A DNA stretch of 64,000 nucleotides from Rhodococcus sp. W8901 (GTDB lineage: Bacteria > Actinomycetota > Actinomycetes > Mycobacteriales > Mycobacteriaceae): assembly GCF_013348805.1 (NCBI RefSeq), contig NZ_CP054690.1, positions 744,001 through 808,000 on the forward strand. The letters run 5' to 3'. Shown here piece by piece: positions 38,259 through 45,669 of the stretch. Position numbers and translations under genes: made by a program. Each line of letters begins with the position of its first letter. Positions within the stretch are counted from its first letter, which is position 1. The notes beneath the pieces are model-generated. The model did no database searches. It was not told the DNA's origin and saw only the letters and a program-made list of their open reading frames with translations.

Positions 38259-38271
38259 GACATCTCCTGTC
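38259..38271. promoter_or_regulatory. Inverted repeat in a divergent promoter region
   Basis: GACA-TCTCC-TGTC lies midway between two divergent genes, 25 bases before the WYL regulator start. It could be an autoregulatory operator. The half-sites are short, so chance is possible. Confidence 0.3.
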
Positions 38272-38295
38272 ATGTATTGCTGAGAGGATGGGGCA

Positions 38296-39267
38296 ATGCG
38301 CGCCGACCGCCTCCTCTCGCTGGTATTGCTGCTGCGGAACAGGGGACGGATGTCCGCACCGGCCCTCGCCCGGGAGCTCGAGGTGTCCACTCGCACGGTG
38401 CTGCGTGACGTCGAGGCCCTGTCGACGGCCGGGATCCCCGTCTACGCGGAACGCGGCCGGGACGGCGGGTTCGCCCTGCTGCCGGGGTTCACCACCGACC
38501 TCACCGGGCTGACGGTGGAGGAGGCTAAGGCGCTGCTCGCGGCCGGCGCCGCGACCACCCCTGCGGCGCTGGGGATGGCGCCCGCCTTCGCGTCCGCGAT
38601 GCGGAAGGTGTCGGCCGCCATGCCCGACACGCATCGCTCGGCCGCCACACGAGTTGCGGAACGGGTGCTCGTGCGCCAGGGCGGTTGGCTCACCGACCCG
38701 TCCCACGAGGCGTATCTCGGCCTGATCCAGCAGGTGGTGTTCGCGGGACGCCGGCTTCGGCTCCGGTACGCCGCCCGCGGCAGCGAATCACGCTGGCGCA
38801 CAGTTGATCCGATCGGCCTGGTCAATGCCGGCGGCAGGTGGTACCTGGTGGCAACGCATCGCGGTTCGGAGCGCACGTACCGGCTGTCCCGCATCCAGGA
38901 CGCCGTGGAGCTCGACGAGCCGGCGCGGCGCGACCCCGTCGTCGACCTGGCCGGGATCTGGGACCGGCGGCGGTCCGAGTTCCGTGCGCTGCACGAGTCC
39001 GTGGCGGCCACCGTTCGGGTGCGGGCCGAGCGGCGGGAGGACCTTCTCGACTCGGTGCTCTCCGCCGCCTCGGAGACTCGCGCGGACGGCTGGATCACGG
39101 CCGAGGTCGAGTTCGGCGACGCCGCTCACGCCGGGGGAGTGTTGTGGATGCTCGGCGAGGATGCCGAACTTCTCGGGCCCGAGAGTCTGCGCGAGGGGAT
39201 CAGGCTCCGGGCGTCGGGCATGGCCGATCGGCACCGGGCCGCCCGTCCGGTGCCGGAACCGGGCTGA
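38296..39267 (+). CDS. YafY/PafC-like WYL-domain transcriptional regulator
   Basis: A 323-residue regulator with an N-terminal winged helix (MSAPALARELEVSTRTVLRDVEAL), a middle WYL domain (GGRWYLVATHRGSERTYRLSRI) and a C-terminal WCX-like extension. WYL domains sense nucleic acids or nucleotides, and such regulators often repress a divergent enzyme gene. ATG 38296 follows GAGAGGATGGGG. The target is probably the DinB-like gene next door. Confidence 0.88.
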   Translation: MRADRLLSLVLLLRNRGRMSAPALARELEVSTRTVLRDVEALSTAGIPVYAERGRDGGFALLPGFTTDLTGLTVEEAKALLAAGAATTPAALGMAPAFASAMRKVSAAMPDTHRSAATRVAERVLVRQGGWLTDPSHEAYLGLIQQVVFAGRRLRLRYAARGSESRWRTVDPIGLVNAGGRWYLVATHRGSERTYRLSRIQDAVELDEPARRDPVVDLAGIWDRRRSEFRALHESVAATVRVRAERREDLLDSVLSAASETRADGWITAEVEFGDAAHAGGVLWMLGEDAELLGPESLREGIRLRASGMADRHRAARPVPEPG

Positions 39268-39272
39268 CCCAC

Positions 39273-39878
39273 TCAGGTGCAGGGGCCCGTCGACCCCGTC
39301 ATCACCACGACGTGCGCGGCGCGGCGCGTCCGGTCCGGCCCGAACAACGCCACTTCCTGCCGGGCCCAGCGGTCCCAGTGCGGCCGGAATATGTCGCCGT
39401 CGCGCCGCAGGGCGCGACGCATCCGCTCGTCCGGGGAGGCGTCGACGAACACCCGGACCGCGAAGTACCCGCGCGCGATGCCACAGGTCGATCCGGCACC
39501 CTCGACGATCAGGTAGCGGTGGCGGCGGACCGCGCGCCACTCCGCGTATCCGCCGCGATACCAGTCGTAGCGCCGGTAGCGCGGGATCCGGCCGTGCTCG
39601 GCGGGAGAGAGGACCCACCGGACGAGTAGCGGCACGGACGCCGCAAGACCGTCCCAGCCGGGGTAGAGGTCGTCCATCCGGACGATCGGCGCGTCGCCCA
39701 GCGCCGCGGCGACCCGATCGGCGAGGGTCGATTTTCCGCCGCCCGCGGGACCGTCGATGCCTACCAGGATCGGCCGGCGTCCTCGACGCCGCCGTCGGTG
39801 GGCGGCACGGGCCAGAGCCGCGGTCCGAGCTGCCCCCCCGGCCTGCGCCCGGCCGGTCTGATCGTCGTCGGTGGTCAC
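39273..39878 (-). CDS. P-loop kinase, uridine kinase-like
   Basis: A 201-residue P-loop protein: Walker A in GIDGPAGGGKST, then PIVRMDDLYPGW, a typical uridine/pantothenate kinase-like Asp motif, and the lid arginines in RMRRALRRDGD. It probably phosphorylates a nucleoside or similar small molecule. The open frame runs much further upstream into the exporter region, but GTG 39878 lies exactly 7 bases after TAGCGT and is the likely leaderless start. It converges tail to tail with the WYL regulator gene (5-base gap). Confidence 0.75.
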   Translation of the reverse strand: MTTDDDQTGRAQAGGAARTAALARAAHRRRRRGRRPILVGIDGPAGGGKSTLADRVAAALGDAPIVRMDDLYPGWDGLAASVPLLVRWVLSPAEHGRIPRYRRYDWYRGGYAEWRAVRRHRYLIVEGAGSTCGIARGYFAVRVFVDASPDERMRRALRRDGDIFRPHWDRWARQEVALFGPDRTRRAAHVVVMTGSTGPCT

Positions 39879-40043
39879 GATCAGCACGCTATGCCGATCG
39901 TCGCCCCGGTCGGTATTCGCCGAGGCGGTCGAGTGGGCTCCGGGGGGCTGCCGGGGGCCTGCCACCAGATCACCGCGGGGTTCGTCCCGGTCGTGTCGGC
40001 CTGTCGGTGAGCGGGACGGACCTCGATGGTGTGAACTGGCCGC

Positions 40044-41630
40044 ATGACGTCCGCTGCGGTCGGGACACGCCCCGCCCGGGCCTCGTTGGTCCTGACGGCC
40101 CTGATCCTCGTCGCCGCCGTGGCGAACCTGAACCTGGCGGTGGCCAATGTCGCGCTGCCCGACATCGGTCGGGCCTTCGACGCGAGCCAGACGCAGCTGA
40201 ACCTGATCGCCGTCGGGTACTCCGTCGGGCTCGCGGGTTCGGTGCTCTACCTCGGTGCCCTCGGTGACCGGTTCGGCCGCAAGATGATGCTGGTGCTCGG
40301 CATGGTGCTGTCGCCGCCCGCGTGCATCATCGCCGCGTTCGCGCCGACCGTCGAGGTGCTGATCCTCGCGCGCCTGCTCGGGGGTGTCGCGGCCGGGATG
40401 GCCTTCCCGACCACCCTCGCGCTGATCACCGCGCTCTGGTCGGGGGCCGGCCGGACCAAGGCGATCGCTCTGTGGTCCGCGATCGGGGGCGGCATCTCCT
40501 CGCTCGGCCCGCTCGTGTCCGGTGCCCTGTTGCAGTCGTTCGACTGGGGTTCGGTGTTCCTGGTGACGGTGCCGCTCGCGCTGGTCGCACTGGGGTTCGC
40601 CGTGTTCTTCGTGCCGAGCCACGTCAACGAGTCGACCGATCCGGTGGACCATCTGGGCGGGATCGTTTCCGTGGTCCTGGTGGCTGCACTGGTGTTGGGG
40701 ATCAACTTCGCTCCCGTCGACGGTATGCGCATGACCGCGTTGTCGATGCTGCTGGTCGCGGCCGCCGCGGGCATTGCGTTCGGAATACGGCAGTTGCGGG
40801 CGAAGTACCCGCTGTTCGACCTGCGGGTGGCCCGCAGGCGGATCTTCTGGGTGGCGGCGGTCGCGGGCATCGTCGTGTTCGGCACGCTGATGGGGACGTT
40901 GTACATCGGTCAGCAGTTCATGCAGAACGTGCTCGGCTACTCCACGCTGGCCGCGGGCTCCGCGGGTCTGCCCGCGGCGGCCGTCATGGTGGTGGTGGCG
41001 CCGCAGTCGGCCAAGCTGGTCGAGTCGCACGGCGCGCGGTTCACCCTCTTGCTGGGATACACGGCGATCGTGCTGGGACTGTTGGTGGCCCTGCTGCTGT
41101 GGAAGGAGGACGCGCAGTACTGGAAGATCGCGCTCGGCTACATGTTCCTCGGCGCGGGCGTCGGACTCGCCGGCACGCCCGCCTCGCATTCGCTGACCGG
41201 GTCGGTGCCGGTGTGGCGGGCGGGAATGGCGTCGGGCACCGCGGACCTGCAGCGCGACCTGGGTGGCGCCATCGTGCAGTCGGTGCTCGGCGCGCTGCTC
41301 ACCGCCGGATACGCGGCCTCGTTCGCTGCCTCGATCGCCGCCAGTCCGGACTCCGGCGCCGTCAGTGATCAGACCGAGGCCGCGTTGGAGAAGTCGTTCG
41401 CCGGTGCCGAGAACGTCGCGGAGCGGTACCCGCAGTACGCGGACGCGATCACCGCCGCCGCCCGTGCGGCCTTCCTCGACGGTGACACCCGCGCGTACAG
41501 CGCGGCGATCGTGATCGTCCTGGTCGGTGCGGCGCTCGTCTTCTTCGCCTACCCGCACCGCGATCGGGAACGGGAACTGTTCGCGCAGTATCACGAGACC
41601 GACGAGGCGACCGAGCGCGCCGACCGGTGA
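40044..41630 (+). CDS. MFS transporter (DHA2-type)
   Basis: A 528-residue exporter with about 14 membrane segments. The first segment has NLNLAVANVALPDI, motif A is LGDRFGRKMM, and an extracytoplasmic loop of about 90 residues precedes the last segment, as in QacA/EmrB relatives and in the exporter at 1942-3639. The substrate is unknown. Divergent from the nucleoside kinase-like gene, with 165 bases between. Confidence 0.85.
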   Translation: MTSAAVGTRPARASLVLTALILVAAVANLNLAVANVALPDIGRAFDASQTQLNLIAVGYSVGLAGSVLYLGALGDRFGRKMMLVLGMVLSPPACIIAAFAPTVEVLILARLLGGVAAGMAFPTTLALITALWSGAGRTKAIALWSAIGGGISSLGPLVSGALLQSFDWGSVFLVTVPLALVALGFAVFFVPSHVNESTDPVDHLGGIVSVVLVAALVLGINFAPVDGMRMTALSMLLVAAAAGIAFGIRQLRAKYPLFDLRVARRRIFWVAAVAGIVVFGTLMGTLYIGQQFMQNVLGYSTLAAGSAGLPAAAVMVVVAPQSAKLVESHGARFTLLLGYTAIVLGLLVALLLWKEDAQYWKIALGYMFLGAGVGLAGTPASHSLTGSVPVWRAGMASGTADLQRDLGGAIVQSVLGALLTAGYAASFAASIAASPDSGAVSDQTEAALEKSFAGAENVAERYPQYADAITAAARAAFLDGDTRAYSAAIVIVLVGAALVFFAYPHRDRERELFAQYHETDEATERADR

Positions 41631-41712
41631 TCCTGAGCAAATCGCGAGTACCGGACGAGGTGTCGGTGAACACTGGTGGATGTCACCCGCACACTCCGAC
41701 GGAAGGACTCCC

Positions 41713-42147
41713 ATGCCCACACGTACCGCACGCACCGCCTGGAAAGGGACGCTCGAAAAGGGTTCGGGCCAGGTCGAACTCACCAGTTCGGGGGCGGGCA
41801 CCTTCGAGGTGTCGTTCCCGAAGCGGGCCGCCGAGGACGCCGGGGGCACCACCAGTCCGGAGGAACTGATCGCGGCCGCGCACTCGTCCTGCTACGCGAT
41901 GCAGTTGTCCGCCCTGATCGGCGAGGCGGGTGGGGTCCCGCAGAGTCTCGACATCCGCGCCGACGTATCGCTCGGCCCCGACGATCCGGGCTTCAAGCTC
42001 ACCGGGATCACGCTCACTGTCCGCGGTGAGGTGGACGGCCTGGACGCTGCGGGGTTCGCCCGTGTGGCCCAGGCGGCCAAGGAGTCCTGCCCTGTGAGCA
42101 AGGCCCTCACCGGCGTCACGGTCACGCTGGATGCCGCGCTCGAGTAG
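41713..42147 (+). CDS. OsmC/Ohr family peroxiredoxin-like protein
   Basis: A 144-residue protein of the OsmC branch, which reduces organic hydroperoxides through two cysteines: HSSCYAMQLSALI carries the peroxidatic Cys and AKESCPVSKAL the resolving one. Length is typical. ATG 41713 follows GGAAGGAC. It converges with the cobalt-enzyme operon (58-base gap). Confidence 0.9.
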   Translation: MPTRTARTAWKGTLEKGSGQVELTSSGAGTFEVSFPKRAAEDAGGTTSPEELIAAAHSSCYAMQLSALIGEAGGVPQSLDIRADVSLGPDDPGFKLTGITLTVRGEVDGLDAAGFARVAQAAKESCPVSKALTGVTVTLDAALE

Positions 42148-42205
42148 TCCGTATGGCGGGTGCTCGAACGTTACTGTGGCGGAATCGCTTCCGGTGACCT
42201 TGCGG

Positions 42206-42538
42206 TCAGGCTCGTTCGAGCCTCGCCCGGATCCGGTCCATCTTCGCCTTCAGTTCGTCCTGCGTGACGATGCCGCGGTCGAGCAGCGTGTGCGCGGTGG
42301 TGATCGCGGACCGGGAGTGGACCGGGAACTCGCTGTAGATGGTTTCGCCCAGTTCGTCCTCGGTGTGCCGGCGCTCGAGGTTGTCCCACGCGCCGCGCCA
42401 CGACAGGCATTCGACCGTGGCCTGCATTGCCGACTCCCACGGGTCCGGCTTGCGGTCGGTGTCGGGGAGGGCTCCGCCGCGCTCGGAGCCTTCTTTCAGT
42501 GTGCCGAGGATGACCTCGTATCCCTGTGCCGTGGTCAC
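42206..42538 (-). CDS. Nitrile hydratase/thiocyanate hydrolase accessory (cobalt chaperone-like) protein
   Basis: 110 residues. It shares ECLSWRGAWDN, RR...EDELGETIY and a C-terminal helix ending RIRARLERA with the split beta N-terminal subunit encoded two genes upstream (ECLTWRGSWNS, DLGETQYF, EVRARLQEARK). Activator proteins of Co-type nitrile hydratases and of thiocyanate hydrolase are homologues of the beta N-terminus and deliver cobalt, so this is the likely role. Start GTG overlaps the stop of the metal-site subunit by 4 bases. Last gene of the operon. Confidence 0.7.
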   Translation of the reverse strand: MTTAQGYEVILGTLKEGSERGGALPDTDRKPDPWESAMQATVECLSWRGAWDNLERRHTEDELGETIYSEFPVHSRSAITTAHTLLDRGIVTQDELKAKMDRIRARLERA

Positions 42539-43242
42539 TTGCCACCTCCCGAAGACGGCGCGGACGGCGCCTCGGATGCGTCCCAGTCGGCGGACGGCAG
42601 TGCCACACCGATCATCGTGTCGCGGGTGACGATCTTCTCGAGCTGTTCCTCGGTCCAGCCCTCGGTGCCCCCGGGGCGCATCGGCATGACCATGAACCGC
42701 GACTTCTGGTTCGAATCATGCACGCGCACTTCCACATCGGACGGGAAGTGTAGTCCGAACTCGGCGAGAACCTCGCGGGGGCGCCGCACCATGCGTCGAC
42801 GGTAGTTCGGCGTCCAGTACCAGTCCGGCGACATTCCCAGCACGGGGCGCGGGTAGCACGAGCACAGCGTGCACACGATCACGTTGTGCACCGTCGGGGT
42901 GTTCTCGAGGACGTAGAAGTAGGTGTAGTCACTCGGTGTTCCGGAGCCGGTGGGGTCCCTCCAGTCGATGCCCACCTCCTTACAGGTCTCGGTCCCGTCC
43001 TCGAGCAGGCGCTTTTTGAACTCGGGATCGGTCCAAGCCTTGACCACGAGTTTCGACCCGCCGGAGGGTCCGATCGACTCGGCCCACTCGGAGAAGCGGC
43101 GGTGATCCTCGGCGGAGAACAGACCCTTCTCGATCGCGAGTTCGCGCAGCGCGAGTTCCAGGACCTCGAACTCGCTGACCTCCTCGGAGGCCTGGATGGG
43201 CGCGTGTGCATCCTTGCCGGAATGGCTGTGTGAGTCGCTCAC
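42535..43242 (-). CDS. Co-type nitrile hydratase alpha / thiocyanate hydrolase gamma subunit (scnC-like)
   Basis: A 235-residue catalytic subunit. The metal site VCTLCSCYPR holds the three cysteines (two normally oxidised to sulfinic and sulfenic acid) that bind a non-corrin cobalt; Thr between the cysteines indicates cobalt rather than iron. DWYWTPNYRRRMVRRPREVLAEFG is the family-typical segment after it. A His-rich N-terminus (SDSHSHSGKDAH) is unusual. GTG 43242 follows AGGAGGAG. Hydration of nitriles or hydrolysis of thiocyanate cannot be told apart by eye, but the split beta subunit favours the thiocyanate hydrolase or toyocamycin-hydratase architecture. Confidence 0.88.
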   Translation of the reverse strand: MSDSHSHSGKDAHAPIQASEEVSEFEVLELALRELAIEKGLFSAEDHRRFSEWAESIGPSGGSKLVVKAWTDPEFKKRLLEDGTETCKEVGIDWRDPTGSGTPSDYTYFYVLENTPTVHNVIVCTLCSCYPRPVLGMSPDWYWTPNYRRRMVRRPREVLAEFGLHFPSDVEVRVHDSNQKSRFMVMPMRPGGTEGWTEEQLEKIVTRDTMIGVALPSADWDASEAPSAPSSGGGK

Positions 43243-43250
43243 TTCTCCTC

Positions 43251-43547
43251 CTACTGGTCCTTCTCGGGAGCCCGGAGCCAGCCCTCCGCGCATTCGGTCT
43301 CGAGCGTGTCGATGTCGTACCCGGTGTAGCGGGGCCACAGATCGGTCTGCTTGAACGAGACGACGTAGAACGGTTCCTTGCGGCCGGTCTCGAGCTTGTC
43401 GAAGGCCTCGTCCTCCGGAATCACCCATTCGGGTCGGTGCGCGACGACGGTGCCGGTCTGGTTGCGCACGTAAGCCTGTGTGCGCGTGTGGAAGAGGCTG
43501 GTCTGGTCCTTGACGACCACGCGGTCGCCGACTTTGAACTTCGGCAT
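43251..43547 (-). CDS. Split beta-subunit C-terminal part (scnA-like)
   Basis: A 98-residue SH3-like domain matching the C-terminal half of nitrile hydratase beta: KFKVGDRVVVKD, HTRTQAYVRNQTGTVVAH and the closing LETECAEGWL. In thiocyanate hydrolase this half is a separate alpha subunit. The ATG shares its A with the stop of the upstream gene (TGATG), so translation is coupled. It ends 8 bases before the metal-site subunit. Confidence 0.85.
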   Translation of the reverse strand: MPKFKVGDRVVVKDQTSLFHTRTQAYVRNQTGTVVAHRPEWVIPEDEAFDKLETGRKEPFYVVSFKQTDLWPRYTGYDIDTLETECAEGWLRAPEKDQ

Positions 43548-43978
43548 CACTTCCTCGCCTCCTGCAGCCGTGCCCGCACCTCGTCGATCTTGTCGGAGAG
43601 TTCGTCGAGGGGAATCAGCCCCTTGTCGACCATCACCTTCGCGGCGACGGTGATCCATCGTGCGTAGTACGGGAGCCCGAAGTACTGGGTCTCACCGAGG
43701 TCGACCTCGGCCCGACGGCGCATCTCGGAGTTCCACGAACCGCGCCACGTGAGGCATTCGCACGTGAGGTACGTGTTCATCTCCCAGTCCTCTTCCGGCT
43801 TCTCCTTGTACTCGACCGGGAGTGCCGGCTGCCCGCCGACGTCGTGCAGGACGTGCCGCAGGATGTCGTACTGCGCGTTGGTGATCGAGTACGGCGAGTC
43901 CTGCGCGTCGTGGACTGCGGGGGTGATCTGTGCCAGACCGTCGGTGAGGGTCTGGAATTGTGCCTGGGTGGTGCTCAC
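43547..43978 (-). CDS. Split beta-subunit N-terminal part (scnB-like)
   Basis: 143 residues matching the N-terminal half of nitrile hydratase beta, including ECLTWRGSWNSEMRRR and LGETQYFGLPYYARW, then a helix with VMVDKGLIPLDEL. In thiocyanate hydrolase this is the beta subunit, and the order scnB-scnA-scnC known from Thiobacillus is kept here. GTG 43978 follows AAGGGAG. It lies 64 bases after cbtA. Confidence 0.85.
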   Translation of the reverse strand: MSTTQAQFQTLTDGLAQITPAVHDAQDSPYSITNAQYDILRHVLHDVGGQPALPVEYKEKPEEDWEMNTYLTCECLTWRGSWNSEMRRRAEVDLGETQYFGLPYYARWITVAAKVMVDKGLIPLDELSDKIDEVRARLQEARK

Positions 43979-44042
43979 GGAGGTCTCCCTTCCATGTGGG
44001 TCCGGTGGTTCGTGGTGCTCCGAATCCTCGTCAGGTCCCCTC

Positions 44043-44588
44043 CTACGGTCGTGAGGTGCCGGTCGGCGCCTGCCCCGGCGTGGATGCGGGTGCCGTGGTG
44101 GGGGAGGCCGGGCCGCGCTGTGCCCGTTCGGTGAGGTAGGCGTAGACCAGTCCCAGGCTCAGCCACAGCGTGGCCTGCGTCGCCAGCGACGACACCCGGA
44201 ACTGCCACAGCAGAGTTGCGGGGAAGTCCTCTCCCACCTCGTTCACGGTCGGCAGCAGGAGATAGCCGACGGTGACGATCGCGAGGAAGGTGACGATCGC
44301 GGAGGCGGTCCGTACCGTCCAGTAGTGTTGCGACGCAAGCGCCTTGGCGACGTAGACGGCGGCCCCCACGGCCGCGAGCCCGAGTACGAGCGCGGCCAGC
44401 CACAGCAGCGTCCGCTCGTTGATGGTGTCCGGATCGCCGACTGCGGGCGCGGATTCCTCGATCGTGACGGCAGTCGTGACGTGCGGTTCACCGAGCGCGA
44501 AGGCGACTGCGCCGGTGAGGAGTCCGGCGATCAGCCCGGCGAGAAGGCCTCGCAGCAGCAGGCTCTTCAACGATCCTGCTAGTGGCAC
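44043..44588 (-). CDS. cbtA: CbtA family cobalt transporter subunit, short form
   Basis: A 181-residue membrane protein with four hydrophobic segments. It matches the paralogue at 48138-48941 at both ends (LLRGLLAGLIAGLL, GDPDTINERTLLWLA, INEVGEDFPATLLW-like VNEVGEDFPATLLW), but lacks about 103 residues between IEESA and PAVGDPDT, including a His-rich loop and two membrane segments. CbtA with CbtB is predicted to import cobalt. Its place directly before a cobalt enzyme supports that. The start GTG overlaps the cbtB stop by 10 bases. Confidence 0.85.
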   Translation of the reverse strand: MPLAGSLKSLLLRGLLAGLIAGLLTGAVAFALGEPHVTTAVTIEESAPAVGDPDTINERTLLWLAALVLGLAAVGAAVYVAKALASQHYWTVRTASAIVTFLAIVTVGYLLLPTVNEVGEDFPATLLWQFRVSSLATQATLWLSLGLVYAYLTERAQRGPASPTTAPASTPGQAPTGTSRP

Positions 44589-44773
44589 GGGAGCCCCAGG
44601 AGGTGGCGGCCGTCGTGCATCAGTTCGTGCATGTACATCCCGGTGCGGGAGATCGCGCCCTGGTCGAAGCCGACGAGATAGAGCGTGAGCAGGGCGAGGA
44701 GAACCACACCCACCGCGACGAGCGCGATGCCGAGTGATTCGATCGCCCGATTCGGGCTGTGGACGAGAGTCAT
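44579..44773 (-). CDS. cbtB: CbtB family cobalt transporter subunit
   Basis: A 64-residue protein with one membrane segment followed by the CbtB signature YLVGFDQGAISRTGMYMHELMHDGRH-type tail; the histidines in MHELMHDGRHLLG are likely cobalt ligands. ATG 44773 has a strong AGGAGGAAC site. First gene of a six-gene operon (cbtB-cbtA-scnB-scnA-scnC-chaperone). Confidence 0.88.
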   Translation of the reverse strand: MTLVHSPNRAIESLGIALVAVGVVLLALLTLYLVGFDQGAISRTGMYMHELMHDGRHLLGLPCH

Positions 44774-45108
44774 GGTTCCTCCTGGGGTGCGTCCGAACAC
44801 CGCTGGCTTGTCATGCGCTGCGATCGAAGCGGCCGGAGAACTCGATTCGGCCGGGCGGCCGAAGCCGTGGGCGACCGCCGACTGTGGGAGCGGCCGCCGG
44901 CCGGGCGGAAGGCGTCACTGACGCTACGCGGCCGATGCGGTGGATCTCGCGGACTTGTGGACTTCAGACAACCGCGAATGCATCGTCGGACGCGACGGAA
45001 CGAGACGGGATGTCGGACAAACGGGTACGACCCCGGAAACCGCACTTTCGGCCGATTCGCCGACGTGGTCTGTGCAATACTCCGGCCACTGACGACGGGG
45101 AGCTGGTC
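44774..45108. other. Divergent promoter region of the cobalt-enzyme operon
   Basis: 335 bases between cbtB and the HxlR-type regulator. Contains an 18-bp palindrome (44846-44863) but no supported gene. I looked for a cobalamin riboswitch B12 box and saw none on the cbtB side. Confidence 0.5.
44846..44863. promoter_or_regulatory. 18-bp perfect palindrome, operator candidate
   Basis: TTCGGCCG-GG-CGGCCGAA (8+2+8) lies 73 bases upstream of the cbtB start codon, in the region shared with the divergent HxlR-type regulator. It could be the regulator's operator or a leader hairpin. High GC content makes such palindromes less surprising here. Confidence 0.4.
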
Positions 45109-45582
45109 ATGCGTGGGGGCGGCTACGTAGTGGATCCGGGTGGCGACAACGCGCTCGCAATCGCATTCGGTCTGCTCGGCGACGAATGGAATCTGTGGAT
45201 CCTCGACCATGCCCTGCGCGGGGCGCGACAGTACAGCGACTGGGCGGGTAGGGGGAAGATCTCGAACTCGGTCCTGACCGGACGGCTCGCCTGGCTGACC
45301 GACGCGGGCCTGCTCGACAAGGTCGTGTTCCCGATCGCTTCGGCGCGGCCCGAGTATCTGCTCACCGATCGCGGCCGCGCGGTGTGGCCGATCCTGGCGG
45401 CGATGTGGTCGTGGGAGCGTGAGTGGGCGCCGGACGGTCCGGCCGGTCTGTTGCGGGTGCGGCACGTCGACTGCGGGGCCGAGTTCACCCCGGTGATGGT
45501 GTGCGCGCGGTGCCGGGAGCCGGCCGGGTTGGACGACGTGACTGCGAGTCTCGGTCCGGGCGCCCAGGTCGCGCGTGGATAA
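45109..45582 (+). CDS. HxlR family transcriptional regulator with C-terminal zinc-ribbon-like motif
   Basis: A 157-residue winged-helix regulator: GDEWNLWILDHALRGARQY and the typical ISNSVLTGRLAWLTDAGLL recognition region. The C-terminus adds four cysteine/histidine-type residues (HVDCGAEF, VCARCREP), a small metal-binding ribbon not found in minimal HxlR proteins. As it is divergent from the cobalt-enzyme operon, it may sense cobalt, thiocyanate or a thiol state, which is inference. ATG 45109 follows GGGGAG; longer in-frame starts exist. Confidence 0.8.
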   Translation: MRGGGYVVDPGGDNALAIAFGLLGDEWNLWILDHALRGARQYSDWAGRGKISNSVLTGRLAWLTDAGLLDKVVFPIASARPEYLLTDRGRAVWPILAAMWSWEREWAPDGPAGLLRVRHVDCGAEFTPVMVCARCREPAGLDDVTASLGPGAQVARG

Positions 45583-45599
45583 CAGTCCGTGGTAAATCT

Positions 45600-45615
45600 A
45601 GTGACCTAGATCACA
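45600..45615. promoter_or_regulatory. CRP/GlxR-type operator candidate
   Basis: AGTGACCTAGATCACA matches 15 of 16 positions of the cAMP-receptor-protein consensus TGTGA-NNTANN-TCACA used by Crp/GlxR in actinobacteria. It lies 55-70 bases upstream of the ligase start codon at 45670. Confidence 0.6.
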
Positions 45616-45669
45616 CCTCTAACTGAAGTGACGACGGTCGGGGCGTCGGATCGACGGAAGGGAAGGCAT

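Noticed and set aside
39879-41852. Upstream extension of the nucleoside kinase-like frame across the exporter gene
   Set aside because: It is antisense to a clear MFS transporter, and the sequence has low complexity; the leaderless start at 39878 explains the real gene.
44774-45108. Cobalamin riboswitch upstream of cbtB
   Set aside because: Transporters of this family are often under B12 riboswitches, but no B12 box was recognised on the relevant strand here or upstream of 49141.
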